Part shown: one piece after another, positions 35,464 through 43,540 of the stretch
Layout of the letters: every line of letters begins with the position of its first letter
How positions within the stretch are numbered: the stretch's first letter is position 1
Origin: Mobiluncus massiliensis
GTDB taxonomy: Bacteria > Actinomycetota > Actinomycetes > Actinomycetales > Actinomycetaceae
Direction: 5' to 3'
DNA: 64,000 bases
NCBI RefSeq assembly: GCF_949769255.1
Contig: NZ_OX458329.1
Span: 620,001 to 684,000, forward strand
Made by a program: the position numbers and the translations under genes
The notes under the pieces: generated by a model
Seen by the model: the letters and a program-made list of their open reading frames with translations, nothing else
Databases searched by the model: none
Told to the model about the DNA's origin: nothing

Positions 35464-35661
35464 ATGCATAAATGGCAAATCGTCTTTTATCTGGTGTTGT
35501 CTGTTGATGCTTTCTATGTCCTGTTTTTTCGAGGAGGGACTTTAGTCGTTGCTTTCGCAATCCTGTTCATCTATTCACTGGTTCGGGACCTTCCGAAAAA
35601 AGACCCTCGGAACGATTCACGACCCCCGTTCTTCCGCAAGGACAACAATGACAGGCTCTAA
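35464..35661 (+). CDS. Small hypothetical membrane protein
   Basis: A 65-aa frame with two hydrophobic stretches (about residues 5-22 and 26-42) and a basic, Asp/Asn/Arg-rich tail (KKDPRNDSRPPFFRKDNN). GGGGG lies a few bases before the ATG. It sits between the lldP remnant and recO, and may have lain between lldP and recO before the rearrangement. Family not recognised; it may not be a real gene. Confidence 0.4.
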   Translation: MHKWQIVFYLVLSVDAFYVLFFRGGTLVVAFAILFIYSLVRDLPKKDPRNDSRPPFFRKDNNDRL

Positions 35662-35784
35662 TCTGTCCTCGACGAAAGAATGGTGGAGCGGAACCAGACT
35701 CGGAGGACGGAATAGGCCAGGGAATCGGGTTACAAAAGAGTGGGAACGGGATTCTTCCGCTTGCCCGTGGGATAATGGTTCGTG

Positions 35785-36516
35785 ATGAGAACGTTTCGAG
35801 ATGCGGCCGTTATTCTGCGCACCCAAGACCTGGGGGAAGCTGACCGTATCGTGACCCTGCTAACCGAAAACCACGGGCTTTTGCGCTGCGTGGGGCGGGG
35901 AGTACGTAAGACCATGTCGCGCCTGGGAGCGCGACTGGAGCCTTTTGGAGCGGTCGACATTCAGATTCGCTGGGGCAAGTCCGGCCTGCACCATATCGAA
36001 CAAGTGGAAATTCTGGCTCCTTATGGCCGCAGCCTCGCTAACGATTATTCCCGCTACACCGCCGCCAACCTGATGGTAGAAACCTTGGAACGTCTCACCG
36101 AGGACTCTTGGACTAATGAGCGGTACTATCACCTGACTGTCGGGGCTTTACACGCTTTGGCGATGGGGCGCCACGAGCCGTCTTTGATTCTGGATTCTTA
36201 CCTGCTGCGTCTCATGTCGTTGGCCGGCTGGGCGGCAAGCTGCTGGGATTGTGCGTCTTGCGGAGCCAGGGGGCCACACGTGTACTTTAATCCCAGCGGC
36301 GGCGGGGCGATGTGCGTAAACTGCAAGCCCACCGGGGCGCGACCGGTTGATTCTGAGACGATGCGACTGTTGGCGGCTTTGGCTGTCGGGGATTGGCAAA
36401 CTGCCCAAGACAGCGAATGGATGGCTCGTGCCGATGCCCACGCCTTAGTGTCGGCTTTCGTGCAATGGCACGTGGAGCGCCGTCTAAAATCCTTGTCCTT
36501 GCTGGAACTCGCCTAG
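35785..36516 (+). CDS. recO: DNA repair protein RecO
   Basis: RecO helps RecR load RecA on SSB-coated single-stranded DNA in gap repair. The 243-aa protein has the N-terminal OB-fold (TFRDAAVILRTQDLGEADRIVTLLTENHGLLRCVGRG), a helical middle, and a C-terminal zinc-binding part with four cysteines in CWDCASCGARG...MCVNC. ATG 35785 is used; a GTG 3 nt earlier is possible. uppS follows after 8 nt, the usual actinobacterial gene pair. A 67-bp copy of its 5' end occurs at 34862, a recombination scar. Confidence 0.93.
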   Translation: MRTFRDAAVILRTQDLGEADRIVTLLTENHGLLRCVGRGVRKTMSRLGARLEPFGAVDIQIRWGKSGLHHIEQVEILAPYGRSLANDYSRYTAANLMVETLERLTEDSWTNERYYHLTVGALHALAMGRHEPSLILDSYLLRLMSLAGWAASCWDCASCGARGPHVYFNPSGGGAMCVNCKPTGARPVDSETMRLLAALAVGDWQTAQDSEWMARADAHALVSAFVQWHVERRLKSLSLLELA

Positions 36517-36524
36517 GTTATTAC

Positions 36525-37307
36525 GTGGAAAAATCCTGGGTTCGTCGTATCACCCCGCCGCGGGAGAATCCTGAGTTGCCGGCGGGATTGGCGCGCGCGG
36601 CTGCTACGCACGTGGCAATCATCATGGATGGGAATGGACGCTGGGCGAACGCGCGGGGTTTGAATCGTACCGCCGGTCACGAGGCGGGGGAATACGCCCT
36701 GATGGACACCATTGCGGGAGCAGTCGAGGCCGGGGTGAAATTCTTGAGTGTGTATGCGTTCTCTACCGAAAACTGGAAACGCAGCCCGGCAGAGGTGAAG
36801 TTCCTGATGGGGTATTCACGCCGAGTGCTGCGGAGCCGACGCGATGAACTGAACGCCTGGGGAGTCCGCGTACGATGGAGTGGGCGGGAAGGCCGCTTGT
36901 GGAAATCTGTCCTCACCGAACTGCGGGCGGCAGAGGCATTGACCAGGGAAAACACCGGCACTCAGCTGATTATGTGCCTCAACTACGGGGGGCGAGCGGA
37001 ACTCGCTGACGCGGCTCGGAAACTGGCCCAGCGAGTGGCGGCCGGAACACTAAAACCCGAGCGCATCACCCAGGCTGCTTTCGCTCGGGAACTGTATCTG
37101 CCGGATGTGCCGGATGTTGACCTGCTCATTCGCACTTCCGGGGAGCAGCGCACTTCCAACTTTTTGCCGTGGCAGGCGGCTTATGCGGAGCTCATTTTCG
37201 CCCCCGAGCCGTGGCCCGAGTACGGGCGGGCGGCTCTGTGGCGGGATTTATTGGCCTACCAGCATCGCGACCGCCGCTTCGGCGGGGCGATTGATAGGCC
37301 GCAGTGA
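36525..37307 (+). CDS. uppS: Isoprenyl (undecaprenyl) diphosphate synthase
   Basis: A cis-prenyltransferase that makes the polyprenyl diphosphate carrier for cell-wall synthesis. The 260-aa protein has HVAIIMDGNGRWANARGL with the catalytic Asp, YAFSTENWKRSPAEV, NYGGRAELADA, and the C-terminal DVDLLIRTSGEQRTSNFLPWQAAYAEL. Start GTG 36525 is just after the recO stop; the frame is open further upstream inside recO, but that would overlap the gene by over 100 bp. Actinobacteria often have two such enzymes of different chain length, and product length cannot be read here. Confidence 0.93.
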   Translation: MEKSWVRRITPPRENPELPAGLARAAATHVAIIMDGNGRWANARGLNRTAGHEAGEYALMDTIAGAVEAGVKFLSVYAFSTENWKRSPAEVKFLMGYSRRVLRSRRDELNAWGVRVRWSGREGRLWKSVLTELRAAEALTRENTGTQLIMCLNYGGRAELADAARKLAQRVAAGTLKPERITQAAFARELYLPDVPDVDLLIRTSGEQRTSNFLPWQAAYAELIFAPEPWPEYGRAALWRDLLAYQHRDRRFGGAIDRPQ

Positions 37308-37338
37308 CGATTAATCCAATCGCAGCGGATGGCCTTTG

Positions 37339-37462
37339 CACGAACGACCGTTTTCAACGCGAAATTTAAGCGCGAACCATTCTCAAAAGCCCTCCACCTG
37401 CGGTAATGAATTCCCACCGAACCCCGAATCCGGGACACCGGGTCCGAAATCGGTCGTTCGTG
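37339..37462. repeat. 12-bp inverted repeat bracketing about 100 bp
   Basis: CACGAACGACCG at 37339-37350 is the exact reverse complement of CGGTCGTTCGTG at 37451-37462; the similarity extends to about 16 bp with mismatches (AAA[A/T] next to the core). It lies in the gap between uppS and the aldehyde dehydrogenase gene and ends 76 bp before the latter. It could be an operator pair or a small remnant; nothing else is recognised here. Confidence 0.55.
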
Positions 37463-37537
37463 TTGTCCCAGACTGAACCCGGTTTTCCCTATTCCTAACC
37501 GCGGCCCCACCATGCCAGCGAGCGGTAAGGTGAAAGT

Positions 37538-39061
37538 ATGAACAACGACGTTTTACCTTTTGAAACTGACGGTGTCATCGACCCGACGAAACTCCTGGAA
37601 TGGCTCCCCAAAGACCTATATATCGGCGGAAGTTGGCAGTCCGGCGTGGCGGGTGAGCGTTTCGAGGTGCTGAACCCCGCAACTGGCGCCGTCTTGACGC
37701 AGGTCGCCAGCGGTAACGCCGCAGACGCCCAAGCCGCCTTGGACAAAGCCTGCGCAATCCAGCCAGAATGGGCCGCGACCCCGCCTCGTGAATGCGGCGA
37801 AATCCTCCGGCGAGCCTTTGAGCTAATGGACGGCAAATACCGCCGCGCCCTGGCGGTAACGATGACCCTGGAAATGGGCAAACCCCTGGCCCAAGCCAAC
37901 GGGGAAGTCACCTACGGAGCGGAGTTTTTCCGTTGGTTTTCCGAAGAAGCCTGCCGGGTTCGGGGGGATTACTACCGCTTACCGGAAGGCAGCCTGCAGG
38001 CGATGGTCATCAAACGTCCGGTGGGGCCCTGCGTGTTTATCACCCCGTGGAATTTCCCGCTCGCGATGGGAACGCGCAAGATTGGTCCTGCCGTAGCAGC
38101 CGGGTGCGTCTGCGTGTTGAAACCGGCGCGAGATACCCCGCTGACGGCGCTGTTCCTGGCGCAAATTTTGGAAGAGGCGGGCTTGCCCGCCGGGGTGCTT
38201 TCCGTGGTCCCCACCCTTCACTCCGGGGAAGTCAGTGAAACTTGGCTGCATGACCAGCGGGTGCGGAAACTTTCGTTTACCGGTTCGACTGAAGTCGGTA
38301 AGGCTTTGCTGAAAACCGCCGCGGACAACGTATTGCGCACCTCTATGGAGCTCGGGGGCAATGCGCCGTTTGTCGTCTTTGATGACGCGAATGTGGATCG
38401 AGCGGTGGACGCCGCCCTCATCACCAAGATGCGCAACATGGGTGAGGCCTGCAACGCTGCGGATCATTTCTTTATTCAAGAGGGAGTTTATGACGAGTTC
38501 GTCACGAAGTTCGCCGCCGCGATGCGGGCGCAAAAGGTTGGTGACGGGATGAGCGAAGGGGTGGATGTGGGCCCGCTCATCAACCGCAGCCAGCTCGAAA
38601 GAGTCCGCGCCATGGTTGAGCATGCCCTCGCCCAAGGGGCGGAAAAAGTTGGTGGAACCGGCAACCTGGACCCCCAGACTATTGACCCCGGGGGATTCTA
38701 TTACCCGCCCACGGTCCTCACGAACGTCAGCCCCGACAGCGAAATCGTTACCGAGGAAATCTTTGGGCCGGTCGCACCCGTGGTGCCTTTCCACACGGAA
38801 GAGGAACTGGTGCGGATGGTCAACGCCGACCGGATGGGCTTGGGCGGATACGTACATACTTCCTCGTGGGAGCGCATTTTGCGCCTGGCGCAGCGCATCG
38901 AAATCGGGATGATTGGATTCAACTCCGCCACGATTTCCAACGCCGGAGCTCCTTTCGGTGGAGTCAAGCAGTCCGGGCTGGGGCGCGAAGGTTCCACCGA
39001 GGGGATTGATGAATACCTCGAGACGATTTATATCGGTTTGCCGGCTCCCAAACTCGAGTAA
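37538..39061 (+). CDS. gabD: Aldehyde dehydrogenase, succinate-semialdehyde dehydrogenase-like
   Basis: An NAD(P)-dependent aldehyde dehydrogenase of 507 aa. It has the cofactor motif FITPWNFPLAMGTRKIGPAVAAGC, KPARDTPLTAL, SFTGSTEVGK, the catalytic Glu in ELGGNAPFVVFDDA and the catalytic Cys in GEACNAADHFF, then EEIFGPVAPV and FGGVKQSGLGREGSTEGIDEY. These features match GabD, which oxidises succinate semialdehyde to succinate. The motif CNAADHF differs slightly from the classical CxxxNR at the thiol site, so another aldehyde is possible. It is convergent with cysE, with only 11 bp between stops. Confidence 0.85.
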   Translation: MNNDVLPFETDGVIDPTKLLEWLPKDLYIGGSWQSGVAGERFEVLNPATGAVLTQVASGNAADAQAALDKACAIQPEWAATPPRECGEILRRAFELMDGKYRRALAVTMTLEMGKPLAQANGEVTYGAEFFRWFSEEACRVRGDYYRLPEGSLQAMVIKRPVGPCVFITPWNFPLAMGTRKIGPAVAAGCVCVLKPARDTPLTALFLAQILEEAGLPAGVLSVVPTLHSGEVSETWLHDQRVRKLSFTGSTEVGKALLKTAADNVLRTSMELGGNAPFVVFDDANVDRAVDAALITKMRNMGEACNAADHFFIQEGVYDEFVTKFAAAMRAQKVGDGMSEGVDVGPLINRSQLERVRAMVEHALAQGAEKVGGTGNLDPQTIDPGGFYYPPTVLTNVSPDSEIVTEEIFGPVAPVVPFHTEEELVRMVNADRMGLGGYVHTSSWERILRLAQRIEIGMIGFNSATISNAGAPFGGVKQSGLGREGSTEGIDEYLETIYIGLPAPKLE

Positions 39062-39072
39062 ACTCGCAGCGC

Positions 39073-39690
39073 CTAGATGAACAGCGAGGGATCGATGTTC
39101 ATATCGGGACTGACCGGTTTCTTGGGATTACGCAGTTTTGCCGGCACTCCCAGGGCGATACGCCCGGCGGGAACGTCCTTGACGACCACGGCGTTGGCGC
39201 CGATTTTGGCACCGTCTCCGATGTTGATGGCGCCCAGAATTTTCGCTCCGGCACCCACCATGACCTCATTTCCCAAGGTCGGGTGGCGTTTACCCTTATT
39301 CATGGACTGCCCGCCCAGGGTCACCCCGTGAAAAATCAAGCAGTCCTCGCCAACCACCGCGGTTTCCCCAATAACCACCCCGGTCGCGTGGTCGATAAAG
39401 AGCCGGCGTCCGATGGTTGCGGCCGGGTGGATGTCCACACCCGTGATGAGGCGTGCGAATTCCTGAATCAGGCGCGCCATCATTTTAAAACCATTGACCC
39501 AGAAGCGATTGGACAGCCGGTGTGCCCACAGGGCGTGAACCCCCGGATAGGTCAGCGCTACTTCCAAGCGTCCGCGCGCGGCGGGGTCGCGTTTCAAGGC
39601 CGTGTCCAAGTCCTCCAACAGTAAATCCCTCACGCCGAGTTTATAGGCGGGTAGGTGCCGTGGCGGGGCGGTGTGTTTTACGAAAGTCAT
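39073..39690 (-). CDS. cysE: Serine O-acetyltransferase
   Basis: Acetylates L-serine with acetyl-CoA, the first step of cysteine synthesis. The 205-aa protein has an N-terminal helical part (VRDLLLEDLDTALKRDPAARGRLEVALTYPGVHALWAHRLSNRFW) and a left-handed beta-helix of hexapeptide repeats with GVDIHPAATIGRRLFIDHATGVVIGETAVVG (catalytic His) and FHGVTLGG. The short actinobacterial form lacks the longer E. coli N-terminal domain. It follows cysK on the same strand, with 223 bp between that show no further gene. Confidence 0.95.
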   Translation of the reverse strand: MTFVKHTAPPRHLPAYKLGVRDLLLEDLDTALKRDPAARGRLEVALTYPGVHALWAHRLSNRFWVNGFKMMARLIQEFARLITGVDIHPAATIGRRLFIDHATGVVIGETAVVGEDCLIFHGVTLGGQSMNKGKRHPTLGNEVMVGAGAKILGAINIGDGAKIGANAVVVKDVPAGRIALGVPAKLRNPKKPVSPDMNIDPSLFI

Positions 39691-39913
39691 CAGGACGGGT
39701 ACTTCCTTTGGTTGGTTTAACGACCGGACGCTAACTATTCTAGGCTATCGTTTCCGGGGTTCGTTTCGGGCGTGGCGTTCGGACCGGTCTGGGCGCTCTG
39801 TTTGAGCCAGTTCGGGCCAGCCTGGGCCAGTTTTGGCGGGTCGGGTCGTTCCGTTTATCTCGTCAAAACTGCACAAGGGTGGTGGTTGTAATCAGCCTGA
39901 CAGCCGCGGTTCC

Positions 39914-40849
39914 TCAGTCGCCCAAGTGCGCAAACAGCACGGTGGACAGGTAGCGTTCGCCGGTGTCGGGAAGCAAGGTCACCACGGTCTTACCAGCAAA
40001 TTCAGGCCGTGCGGCGAGGGCAGCAGCGGCCGCCAAATTCGCCCCGGAGGATATCCCAACTAAAAGCCCCTCCTGGGTAGCAGCTTTCCGTGCCGTCTCG
40101 ATAGCATCGTCCGAGTTCACCGTCATGACTTCATCAACGGTTGCACTCTCATAGTTATCGGGCACAAAGTTGGCGCCAATCCCCTGAATCTTGTGGGCGC
40201 CTGCCTGGCCGGTGGACAGTAGAGCCGATTCTGCCGGTTCTACTGCCACGACCCACACTTCTGGGTTCTGTTCCTTGAGGAACTTTCCAACTCCGGAAAC
40301 CGTGCCACCGGAACCCACTCCAGCCACGAACGCGTCGACGTGTCCCTCGGTCTGTTCCCAAATTTCGGGACCGGTGGTGCGATAGTGGATCTCAGGATTG
40401 GCAGGATTATCGAACTGACCGGCGAAGACCGCTTCGGGGTGGTTCGCCAAGTAGTCCTCGGCAGCTGCAACCGCGGCGGCCATGCCCCCCGCCGGGTCGG
40501 TCAGCAGCAGCTCCGCCCCGTAAGCCTTCATCAGCTGGCGACGTTCCACACTCATGGAGGACGGCATCGAGATGACGACTCGATACCCCAGCGCAGCCCC
40601 CACCATGCACAGGGCCACCCCGGTGTTACCGCTGGTAGCCTCCACAATCGTGCCGCCGGGTTGGAGGGCTCCCGAGGCTTCGGCAGCGCGAATAATCGCC
40701 AAGCCGGGCCGGTCTTTTACCGAACCACCAGGGTTCATGAACTCCATTTTTGCCAGCACAGTTGCGCCGATCCCCGCGGGCAGCATCCGATTAATTTTCA
40801 CCAGAGGAGTGTGGCCGATAGCTGCCGTGACGTCGTTCGCATAAGTCAT
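39914..40849 (-). CDS. cysK: Cysteine synthase A (O-acetylserine sulfhydrylase)
   Basis: A PLP enzyme that makes cysteine from O-acetylserine and sulfide. In the 311-aa sequence the PLP lysine is Lys45 in GGSVKDRPG, the substrate loop TSGNTG is at 72-77, and the phosphate-binding loop is GVGSGGTVSG. The active-site SSG-like ISSGAN is near residue 265. AAAGGA is 7 nt before ATG 40849. Together with cysE this provides the two-step cysteine pathway. Length and motifs favour CysK over cystathionine beta-synthase. Confidence 0.95.
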   Translation of the reverse strand: MTYANDVTAAIGHTPLVKINRMLPAGIGATVLAKMEFMNPGGSVKDRPGLAIIRAAEASGALQPGGTIVEATSGNTGVALCMVGAALGYRVVISMPSSMSVERRQLMKAYGAELLLTDPAGGMAAAVAAAEDYLANHPEAVFAGQFDNPANPEIHYRTTGPEIWEQTEGHVDAFVAGVGSGGTVSGVGKFLKEQNPEVWVVAVEPAESALLSTGQAGAHKIQGIGANFVPDNYESATVDEVMTVNSDDAIETARKAATQEGLLVGISSGANLAAAAALAARPEFAGKTVVTLLPDTGERYLSTVLFAHLGD

Positions 40850-40911
40850 AGTTAATCCTTTAGATTCCTTTTTCTCAGTTTTCTGTTCGTTTCCCCGACG
40901 GGAGCCGTTTA

Positions 40912-41568
40912 TTACAACCGTGAGCGCACCACTTTTATTCCCGCGTCACTGAAAGTTACCGGCGCGCCGAGCTGGGCGGCGAGAGCGGCGGAGAGTTCGT
41001 CCTGGTTTCCGCCTTCCACCGCCAGTTCAAACGTGACCCGGTTTGACCAGGTTACACTCAATGGCTTGCAGTTTCGCGAGTGCAGCCAAGATTCCAGGGC
41101 AGCCGCCCGGTTCGCGGCGACATCGAAGGACACCACGGGAACGGACTTGACTTCCACCCTTCCCGCAGCCGCGATAGCCCCCTGCGCTGCCTCGCTGTAG
41201 GCTCGCACCAAGCCGCCCGTTCCCAGCTTTATCCCGCCAAAATACCGTGTCACCACTACGCAAGCGTTATGCAATCCGCTGCCCAGCAGCACATCGAGCA
41301 TGGGGCGCCCGGCAGTACCGCTGGGCTCGCCGTCGTCGCTGGAATGTTGGACTGGCTGGACCCCGTTTTCCCAGCCTGCGGGCAAATAGGTAAAAGCGGA
41401 GCAATGATGGCGCGCATCGGGATACTGTTTCCGCTCAGCTTCTATCACTTCACGGGCTGCGACTTCATCTGCAGCGCTTCGTGCCACTCCCAGGAAACGC
41501 GACCGTTTAATTTCCAGCTCGAAATATCCCGGTGCGTCCTCAGCTATGGTCACGTAGCGTTGCGTCAT
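40912..41568 (-). CDS. YigZ/IMPACT family protein (UPF0029)
   Basis: A 218-aa protein of the YigZ family, which has an N-terminal UPF0029 domain and a C-terminal DUF1949-like ferredoxin-fold domain. The N-terminal part carries KRSRFLGVARSA, DARHHCSAFTYL, SSDDGEPSGTAGRPMLDVLLGSGLHNACVVVTRYFGGIKLGTGGLVRAYSEAAQ, which is the family signature. Its function is unsettled, possibly related to translation stress. GAGGT precedes ATG 41568. It is divergent from rpmF. Confidence 0.9.
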   Translation of the reverse strand: MTQRYVTIAEDAPGYFELEIKRSRFLGVARSAADEVAAREVIEAERKQYPDARHHCSAFTYLPAGWENGVQPVQHSSDDGEPSGTAGRPMLDVLLGSGLHNACVVVTRYFGGIKLGTGGLVRAYSEAAQGAIAAAGRVEVKSVPVVSFDVAANRAAALESWLHSRNCKPLSVTWSNRVTFELAVEGGNQDELSAALAAQLGAPVTFSDAGIKVVRSRL

Positions 41569-41666
41569 ACTTTTACCTCACGATGGTTCAGTTTGATAAA
41601 ATCATCGAATTGTTGCTAACATTGTATGTCTTGTGAACAATCACTAATTGAAAGGAGCGCAGGGCA

Positions 41667-41837
41667 ATGGCAGTACCCAAGCGCAAAATGTCCCGCGCCA
41701 ACACTCGTACACGTCGTTCTGCTTGGACGGCTAAGTTGACGCAGCTTGATAACGTTAAAGTTCAGGGTCAGGAAGTCGCAGTTCCGCGTCGCCTGGTGAA
41801 GGCTTACCAGACTGGCCGTTTGACCGTCGAAGACTAA
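41667..41837 (+). CDS. rpmF: 50S ribosomal protein L32
   Basis: A 56-aa basic protein beginning [20 protein letters not shown], the standard L32 N-terminus. It has no zinc-ribbon cysteines, so it is the zinc-independent form (C-minus). AAAGGAGCG precedes ATG 41667. Zinc-free paralogues are often Zur-regulated in Actinobacteria; no Zur site was identified here. Another copy may exist elsewhere. It is followed by a stem-loop. Confidence 0.95.
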   Translation: MAVPKRKMSRANTRTRRSAWTAKLTQLDNVKVQGQEVAVPRRLVKAYQTGRLTVED

Positions 41838-41854
41838 CGAGGTCGATATTCGCG

Positions 41855-41878
41855 ACGCCCGGCCCTGGTGCTGGGCGT
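41855..41878 (+). terminator. Stem-loop after rpmF
   Basis: ACGCCCGGC pairs with GCTGGGCGT (9 bp with one G-T) around a 6-nt loop, 17 bp after the rpmF stop. Only a weak A/T-rich stretch (TACGTATTTAATT) follows. Confidence 0.55.
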
Positions 41879-41948
41879 TACGTATTTAATTATTTCATAA
41901 GTCTTTTCGGGCAGTTTTCCGGGTACGCTCGGGGATGGAGGCAATATC

Positions 41949-42632
41949 GTGGTAGACCTGAGCAGGGTGGAATTCGTCTTGCTGGATATGGACGGCACCC
42001 TGACCGATTCTGTGTCACGTATTACCGAGTATTTTGCGGCTTTGGATCTGGAGCTGCACGGCCGGATGCTACCGCCTGACGCTTACAAGAAATACGTGGG
42101 TCCACCTCTCGCCGAGGCTATGCAGGATATGGAACCGGATGCTGATGAACAGCGGGTGGCTTTCATGGTCGCGCGATACCGCGAAATGTATTGGCCTAAC
42201 GCCATTGACGTGCCGCTTTATCCCGGTATTCAGGAAATGCTGGAAAAGCTGCGGGCGAGGGGATACCGTCTGGGAGTGGCGACTACTAAGAACCAACAGA
42301 TGTCATTGGAGATTCTCGAGCATCTGGGGATTGAAGATTTCTTTGAAGTCGTTTCGGGGGTGATACCGGGTACTTCCCGGGTGGACAAACCCGCGGTCAT
42401 TGCTGCAGCTTTGGAACAGTTCGGGTTGAGTCAGCCGCAGGATAAGCGGCGTATCGTGATGGTGGGGGACCGGTTCTATGACATCGAGGGCGCTCAGATT
42501 AATGGGATTCCGGCAATCCTGACTACTTGGGGTGATACGGCTCAGCCCGGCGAGGAGCGCGGGGCTGTACAGGTCGTCTCGACACCTGCCGAACTGCTGA
42601 GCGCTTTGGGTGTCCATCCGGGAAAGAAATAG
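41949..42632 (+). CDS. HAD-family phosphatase (Gph/phosphoglycolate phosphatase-like)
   Basis: A 227-aa HAD hydrolase. The nucleophile motif DMDGTLTDS lies at residues 13-21 (Asp13/Asp15), a helical cap domain at about 25-95, motif II is VATTKNQ (Thr), and motif IV is MVGDRFYDIEGA. Relatives include phosphoglycolate phosphatase and pyrophosphatase PpaX; the substrate is uncertain. GTG 41949 follows GGAGG by 8 nt. The stop is a few bases before the methyltransferase start, so they may be one transcript. Confidence 0.85.
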   Translation: MVDLSRVEFVLLDMDGTLTDSVSRITEYFAALDLELHGRMLPPDAYKKYVGPPLAEAMQDMEPDADEQRVAFMVARYREMYWPNAIDVPLYPGIQEMLEKLRARGYRLGVATTKNQQMSLEILEHLGIEDFFEVVSGVIPGTSRVDKPAVIAAALEQFGLSQPQDKRRIVMVGDRFYDIEGAQINGIPAILTTWGDTAQPGEERGAVQVVSTPAELLSALGVHPGKK

Positions 42633-42653
42633 GCAGCCTTGAAAGCTACGCAG

Positions 42654-43529
42654 ATGTCTACAATCTCCTGGAATGCCGAGGGGCCGAACCTGGTGGTAGC
42701 GGGGGATAACCTGCCGGTATTGCGGGGGTTGCCGGATCAGTCTTTTCAACTCATTTATATTGATCCTCCGTTTAACACGGGGAAAGTGCAGTCGCGTCAG
42801 TCCCTGAAAACGGTGCGTACCGATGCTCCTGTCGCCGGTTCTCGAGTGGGGTTTCAAGGTAAAACTTATGAAACCGTGCGTGGCCAGGTGACGTCCTATA
42901 ACGATAGTTTTACCGATTATTGGGGACTCTTAGAGCCGCGTTTAGAGGAGGCATGGCGTTTGCTGGCCACCACCGGGACGTTATACCTGCATCTGGACTA
43001 TCGTGAGGTTCACTACGCAAAAGTGTTGTTGGATGCGCTGTTTGGTCGGGATTGTTTCCTGAATGAAATCATTTGGGCGTATGACTACGGTGGGCGTTCC
43101 AAACGGAAATGGCCCGCCAAGCACGACAATATCCTCGTCTACGTTAAAGACCCAAAAAGGTATTATTTTGATTCTGAGTCTGTGGACCGGGAACCGTATA
43201 TGGCTCCTGGCTTGGTGACCCCGGAGAAAGCCGCGCGGGGCAAGCTCCCGACTGACGTATGGTGGCACACTATTGTTTCCCCGACAGGTAAGGAAAAGAC
43301 AGGATACGCTACGCAAAAGCCCGAGGGGATTTTGCGGCGTATCGTCCAGGCTTCGAGCCGTCCGGGGGATTGGGTATTGGATTTTTTCGCAGGTTCCGGC
43401 ACGACCGGGGCGGTCGCGGGTCAGCTGGAGCGTCGCTTCGTGCTGATAGATGAAAACCCGGAAGCGATTTCGGTCATGCGCCACCGGTTCACCCGGGCGA
43501 ACATTTCAGTTGAGTTTCTATCGGAGTAA
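42654..43529 (+). CDS. Site-specific adenine-N6 DNA methyltransferase
   Basis: A 291-aa DNA methyltransferase. DPPFNTG at residues 37-43 is catalytic motif IV (adenine-N6 type). FFAGSGTTG near residue 245 is the SAM-binding motif I, so the order IV then I makes it beta-class. No recognition-subunit or restriction gene lies nearby: the neighbours are a phosphatase and a U32 protein, so it is a solitary methyltransferase by context. The target sequence cannot be predicted. ATG 42654 is chosen; TTG 42639 is an alternative with no better ribosome site. The hydrophobic-aromatic GYATQKPEGILRRIV stretch is typical of the family. Confidence 0.87.
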   Translation: MSTISWNAEGPNLVVAGDNLPVLRGLPDQSFQLIYIDPPFNTGKVQSRQSLKTVRTDAPVAGSRVGFQGKTYETVRGQVTSYNDSFTDYWGLLEPRLEEAWRLLATTGTLYLHLDYREVHYAKVLLDALFGRDCFLNEIIWAYDYGGRSKRKWPAKHDNILVYVKDPKRYYFDSESVDREPYMAPGLVTPEKAARGKLPTDVWWHTIVSPTGKEKTGYATQKPEGILRRIVQASSRPGDWVLDFFAGSGTTGAVAGQLERRFVLIDENPEAISVMRHRFTRANISVEFLSE

Positions 43530-43540
43530 AGGCTCGGCTC

